Part shown: positions 5,052 through 7,261 of the stretch, in pieces
How the letters are laid out: every line of letters begins with the position of its first letter
How positions within the stretch are numbered: the first letter of the stretch is position 1
NCBI GenBank assembly: GCA_022865685.1
Contig: JALHUB010000106.1
Location: 1 to 7,261 of the forward strand
Direction of reading: 5' to 3'
Source: Dehalococcoidia bacterium
Lineage (GTDB): Bacteria > Chloroflexota > Dehalococcoidia > DSTF01 > JALHUB01
Length of the DNA: 7,261 nt
The notes under the pieces: generated by a model
What the model saw: only the letters and a program-made list of their open reading frames with translations
Told to the model about the DNA's origin: nothing
The model's database searches: none
Program-made: the position numbers and the translations under genes

Positions 5052-5894
5052 ATGAAGGAACAGAGTCCGCCCTCGGGTGACCGGCCGGCTTTGGCCGAAG
5101 CGACGGTGGAGACCGGGCAGAGCAGGGCTACGTCCGCCTGGGTGAGATGGATCTCGCGCGTGACTGGAATCGTCGTTTTCCTGGCGCTCCTGGTGTGGTC
5201 GCAGTCGGGCGACTCTCTCTTCTCGCCGTCGGCCTATCGGATCGCCGGCATAGCCCTGATCCTCCTCGTAGCGGTCTACACGGCTCTCGTGGTGACGCAG
5301 GCGGGACGGGCAAACGTCAGCCTCGAGAGGTCCTATTCGGAGCACCTGGAGCGACTCAGCGAGAGCCTGCGGCATCTGGCCTACCACGACAGCCTGACCG
5401 GCCTGCACAATCATCGCTATTTCCACGACCACCTGCGGTCCGAGTTCGAGCGGGCGCGACGCTACGGCCACCAGTTGAGCGTAGTGATGCTCGACGTCAA
5501 CCGCTTCAAGGAGGTCAATGACCACTACGGACACCTTACAGGCGACGAGCTGTTGAGCTTCCTGGGGCGCCTGATAGCCGAGAACGTCCGCTCCAGCGAC
5601 ATCGCGGCACGTTATGGGGGCGACGAGTTCGCGCTCATACTGCCGGAGACCGACGGCGCTGCCGCACGGAACACGGCCGCGAAGATAAGGGACGTCGTGT
5701 CGAAGCGGCGAGACTGGGGCGGCCGCCTGCTGGTGAACGTCGCCCTCGATGTCTCTGCCGGCGTGGCGACGTTCCCCGAAGACGCTATGACCGCCGAAGA
5801 ACTCCTCCACGAGGCGGACCGCGCCCTCTACGCCTCCAAGGAGCACGCCCCGACCCCCAAAGGTCGGGGGCGGCCGCTGGGCAAGGTTATGTAG
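5052..5894 (+). CDS. Membrane-anchored GGDEF diguanylate cyclase
   Basis: This 280-residue protein is predicted to make c-di-GMP from two GTP at the inner face of the membrane. Two transmembrane segments (about 34-51 and 62-83) are joined by a short loop of about 10 residues, so there is no room for an extracytoplasmic sensor domain. A helical, coiled-coil-like linker (88-110) leads to the GGDEF domain (about 111-265). That domain shows LAYHDSLTGLHNHRYF, metal-binding Asp148 in VMLDVNRFKEVND, and the signature GGDEF at 189-193. An inhibitory I-site RSSD (180-183) lies five residues before it, so product inhibition is expected. The C-terminal APTPKGRGRPLGKVM is a basic tail beyond the domain. 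GGAGG (5043-5047) is 4 nt from the ATG, which is short but usable. The leader carries a c-di-GMP-riboswitch-like element. Confidence 0.92.
   Translation: MKEQSPPSGDRPALAEATVETGQSRATSAWVRWISRVTGIVVFLALLVWSQSGDSLFSPSAYRIAGIALILLVAVYTALVVTQAGRANVSLERSYSEHLERLSESLRHLAYHDSLTGLHNHRYFHDHLRSEFERARRYGHQLSVVMLDVNRFKEVNDHYGHLTGDELLSFLGRLIAENVRSSDIAARYGGDEFALILPETDGAAARNTAAKIRDVVSKRRDWGGRLLVNVALDVSAGVATFPEDAMTAEELLHEADRALYASKEHAPTPKGRGRPLGKVM
5848..5869 (+). repeat. Perfect hairpin in the 3' end of the cyclase gene
   Basis: CCCCGACC (5848-5855) and GGTCGGGG (5862-5869) pair around the 6-base loop CCCAAA, within the codons for the basic tail after the GGDEF domain. No T-tract follows, so it is not a standard terminator. 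It may protect the mRNA end or be a by-product of the tail's Pro/Gly/Arg codons. Confidence 0.4.
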
Positions 5895-5941
5895 GCACCC
5901 GCAGCCCCTTCCTGCGCCAGGCCGCCAATCGGATGGCACAG

Positions 5942-5957
5942 CAGCGTTATGTAAAGC
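5942..5957 (+). repeat. 16-bp intergenic repeat, copy B
   Basis: CAGCGTTATGTAAAGC is identical to copy A (616-631, minus strand). It lies 47 nt after the cyclase stop and about 120 nt before the protease start, again in the direction of transcription. A partial relative, CAAGGTTATGTA, lies exactly 60 bp upstream (5882-5893) over the cyclase stop codon. Confidence 0.5.
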
Positions 5958-5997
5958 CCCGCCTATCCGTCGACGCGCCCTATAGCGTAGCCTCAAA

Positions 5998-6026
5998 TTG
6001 CGGGCGCTGCGGGGAGATGCTAGACT
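5998..6026 (+). promoter_or_regulatory. Candidate promoter of the S41 protease gene
   Basis: TTGCGG (5998-6003) and TAGACT (6021-6026) are separated by 17 nt. The -35 keeps TTG and the -10 keeps T1, A2, A4 and T6. The start near 6033 would give a leader of about 44 nt, in line with the other genes here. The hexamers are individually weak. Confidence 0.4.
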
Positions 6027-6076
6027 GAGGTTCGCAGTGGTCACTCTCCTTACTACATCACGAGGAGCGCATCTGA

Positions 6077-7261
6077 ATGTCGAAAGCGGCTAAGTGGACG
6101 GTACTGGTTATCCTGGTGGCTACGCTTGCCGCCGTTGCGTTCGCCCTGGGGGTGACGTTCGAGAGGAATCGCGGCGGCGACGGGCGGGCTGACGCGAGCG
6201 CGGCGGAAGGCGCGCCCGACTTCGACGCACTCTACGAGATCTACGGACTGCTGCAACGAGACTACGTCGACCAGTCGCTGATCGACGGGAAGGCGCTGTG
6301 GCAGGCGGCGATCAGCGGCATGGTGAAGTCGCTGTCAGACACGGGCACTTATTATGTCGACCCAGAGACGTACAGCGTAAGCATCATGCCTTCGGGCACG
6401 TTTGAGGGCATCGGCGCCAACGTGACGCAGCAGGACGGCAAGATCGTCATCCTGTCGCCGATCAAGGGCTCGCCCGCGGAGGCGGCCGGCATTCGCGCCG
6501 GCGACGTCATCGTGGAGGTCAACGGCGAATCGACGGATGGCTGGAACATCGAGCAGGCGGTATCGAAGATACGCGGGCCGAAGGGCACCGAGGTGCGGCT
6601 GGAGATTCAGCACTCGGACGGCCAGACCGAAGAGCTCACGGTGACGCGCGACGAGATAAGGGTCGAAAGCGTGTCGCGCCAGCCGCCCGGAGGCATCCTG
6701 CAGGACAGCAACGGCGACGAGGTGAAGGACCTGGCATACATCCAGATCCGCGAGTTCACGTCGCTCACGGTGTCGCAGCTCAAGCCGGAGCTGGAAGCGG
6801 TCGCCGAGAGCGGCTACAAGGGCCTCATCCTTGATCTCAGGGGCAACCCGGGCGGGCTGCTCGACACGACGGTCGACGTCGCCGACATGTTCTTGGACAA
6901 CGGGACGATCCTGGTCGAAGTGGACCGCGATCAGGGCGAGATGGTGTACAGCGCCGAAAGCGGGGGCGAGGCGACGCAGATACCACTCGTCGTGCTGGTG
7001 GACGGCTACAGCGCCAGCGGCTCGGAGGTCCTGGCGGCGGCGCTGCACGACAACGGCCGCACCACGCTCATCGGCGAGAAGACGTTCGGCAAGGGCACTG
7101 TGAACCGCTCGGAGAAGCTGAGCGATGACCGCGGCGCCCTGTTCGTCACGATCGCACGCTGGCTCACGCCGAAGCGGATCGGCATCGACAAAGTCGGCAT
7201 CACGCCCGACGTCAAGGTGAGCCTGACTGCCGAGGACGTGGACGCGCACCGGGACACCCAA
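6077..7261 (+). CDS. S41-family C-terminal processing protease (CtpA-like), 3' end outside window
   Basis: The 395 visible residues are probably nearly the whole protein. An N-terminal signal anchor (about 7-26) places the rest outside the membrane. A helical region (about 48-104) is followed by a PDZ domain (about 105-190) with GTFEGIGANV and SPAEAAGIRAGDVIVEVNG. The S41 core (about 215-385) has LILDLRGNPGG (250-260), nucleophile Ser314 in GYSASGSE and general base Lys339 in EKTFGKGT. The Ser-Lys distance of 25 matches known CtpA/Prc enzymes. Such proteases cleave proteins near their C-termini after PDZ recognition and act in envelope quality control or maturation. GAGGAG (6062-6067) stands 9 nt before the ATG. 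No stop is reached by 7261. It lies 182 nt after the cyclase gene and probably has its own promoter. Confidence 0.93.
   Translation, partial: MSKAAKWTVLVILVATLAAVAFALGVTFERNRGGDGRADASAAEGAPDFDALYEIYGLLQRDYVDQSLIDGKALWQAAISGMVKSLSDTGTYYVDPETYSVSIMPSGTFEGIGANVTQQDGKIVILSPIKGSPAEAAGIRAGDVIVEVNGESTDGWNIEQAVSKIRGPKGTEVRLEIQHSDGQTEELTVTRDEIRVESVSRQPPGGILQDSNGDEVKDLAYIQIREFTSLTVSQLKPELEAVAESGYKGLILDLRGNPGGLLDTTVDVADMFLDNGTILVEVDRDQGEMVYSAESGGEATQIPLVVLVDGYSASGSEVLAAALHDNGRTTLIGEKTFGKGTVNRSEKLSDDRGALFVTIARWLTPKRIGIDKVGITPDVKVSLTAEDVDAHRDTQ

Noticed and set aside
4768..5055. Plus-strand open frame of 95 codons whose TGA overlaps the cyclase ATG (ATGA), suggesting translational coupling.
   Set aside because: Its product resembles no family, third-position composition is not like the neighbouring genes, and it runs through the structured riboswitch-like element and the alternative hairpins. 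The overlap is probably chance.
5981..5986. TATAGC as a -10 box for the protease gene.
   Set aside because: No -35-like hexamer at 16-18 nt upstream, and the leader would be nearly 90 nt. The pair at 5998-6026 fits better.
4995..6044. Minus-strand open frame of 349 codons opposite the cyclase.
   Set aside because: It is antisense to an intact GGDEF gene and crosses its leader and 3' gap. No domain is recognisable.
6335..7261. Minus-strand open frame reaching the right edge.
   Set aside because: It is a shadow of the S41 protease, whose motifs and Ser-Lys spacing are unambiguous.

Overview
The window is GC-rich and tightly packed. It carries seven protein genes in two divergent blocks: three on the minus strand (positions 1-3471) and four on the plus strand (3592-7261). 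Nothing in it is phage, IS or CRISPR. Protein style (a Tat-exported PGRP-type amidase, an SGNH esterase, a CtpA-like protease, and a reductase of the diaminopentanoate-dehydrogenase type), high GC and strong Shine-Dalgarno sequences suggest a Chloroflexota-like bacterium. That assignment is an inference from family resemblance only.

Minus-strand block. An NAD(P)-binding dihydrodipicolinate-reductase-like gene starts at a GTG (473) and runs off the left edge. Upstream of it is a Tat-exported zinc amidase of the PGRP/Amidase_2 family with a C-terminal Ig/FN3-like domain (661-2400). Upstream again is a secreted SGNH/GDSL hydrolase (2689-3471). Each has a clear ribosome binding site and its own sigma70-like promoter with a leader of about 40-50 nt. 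A strong hairpin without a U-tract lies between the esterase and amidase genes.

Plus-strand block. The most notable gene is an 82-residue SelW-like (Rdx family) protein at 3592-3840. Its redox motif is Cys-x-x-Sec, with an in-frame TGA at 3634-3636. A compact hairpin follows 14 nt after the TGA and fits the described geometry of bacterial SECIS elements. A gene caller that treats TGA as stop would miss this gene. Next come a two-membrane-segment J-domain-like protein that has lost its HPD motif (4010-4642) and a membrane GGDEF diguanylate cyclase with an intact active motif and RxxD I-site (5052-5894). The last gene is an S41/CtpA protease (6077 to the right edge).

The 409-base gap before the cyclase holds a structured element at 4860-4932. 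It has a closed 9-bp stem, GGGCAAACC, a GAAA-capped hairpin and CAGCCGGGCUAC, so it looks like a compact relative of the class I c-di-GMP (GEMM) riboswitch. A pair of mutually exclusive hairpins follows and could be the expression platform. If this reading is right, the cyclase is controlled by its own product both at the RNA level and through the I-site.

Several products act outside the cytoplasm or in the envelope: the amidase, esterase, protease, J-like membrane protein and cyclase. Beyond that no single pathway joins the seven genes.
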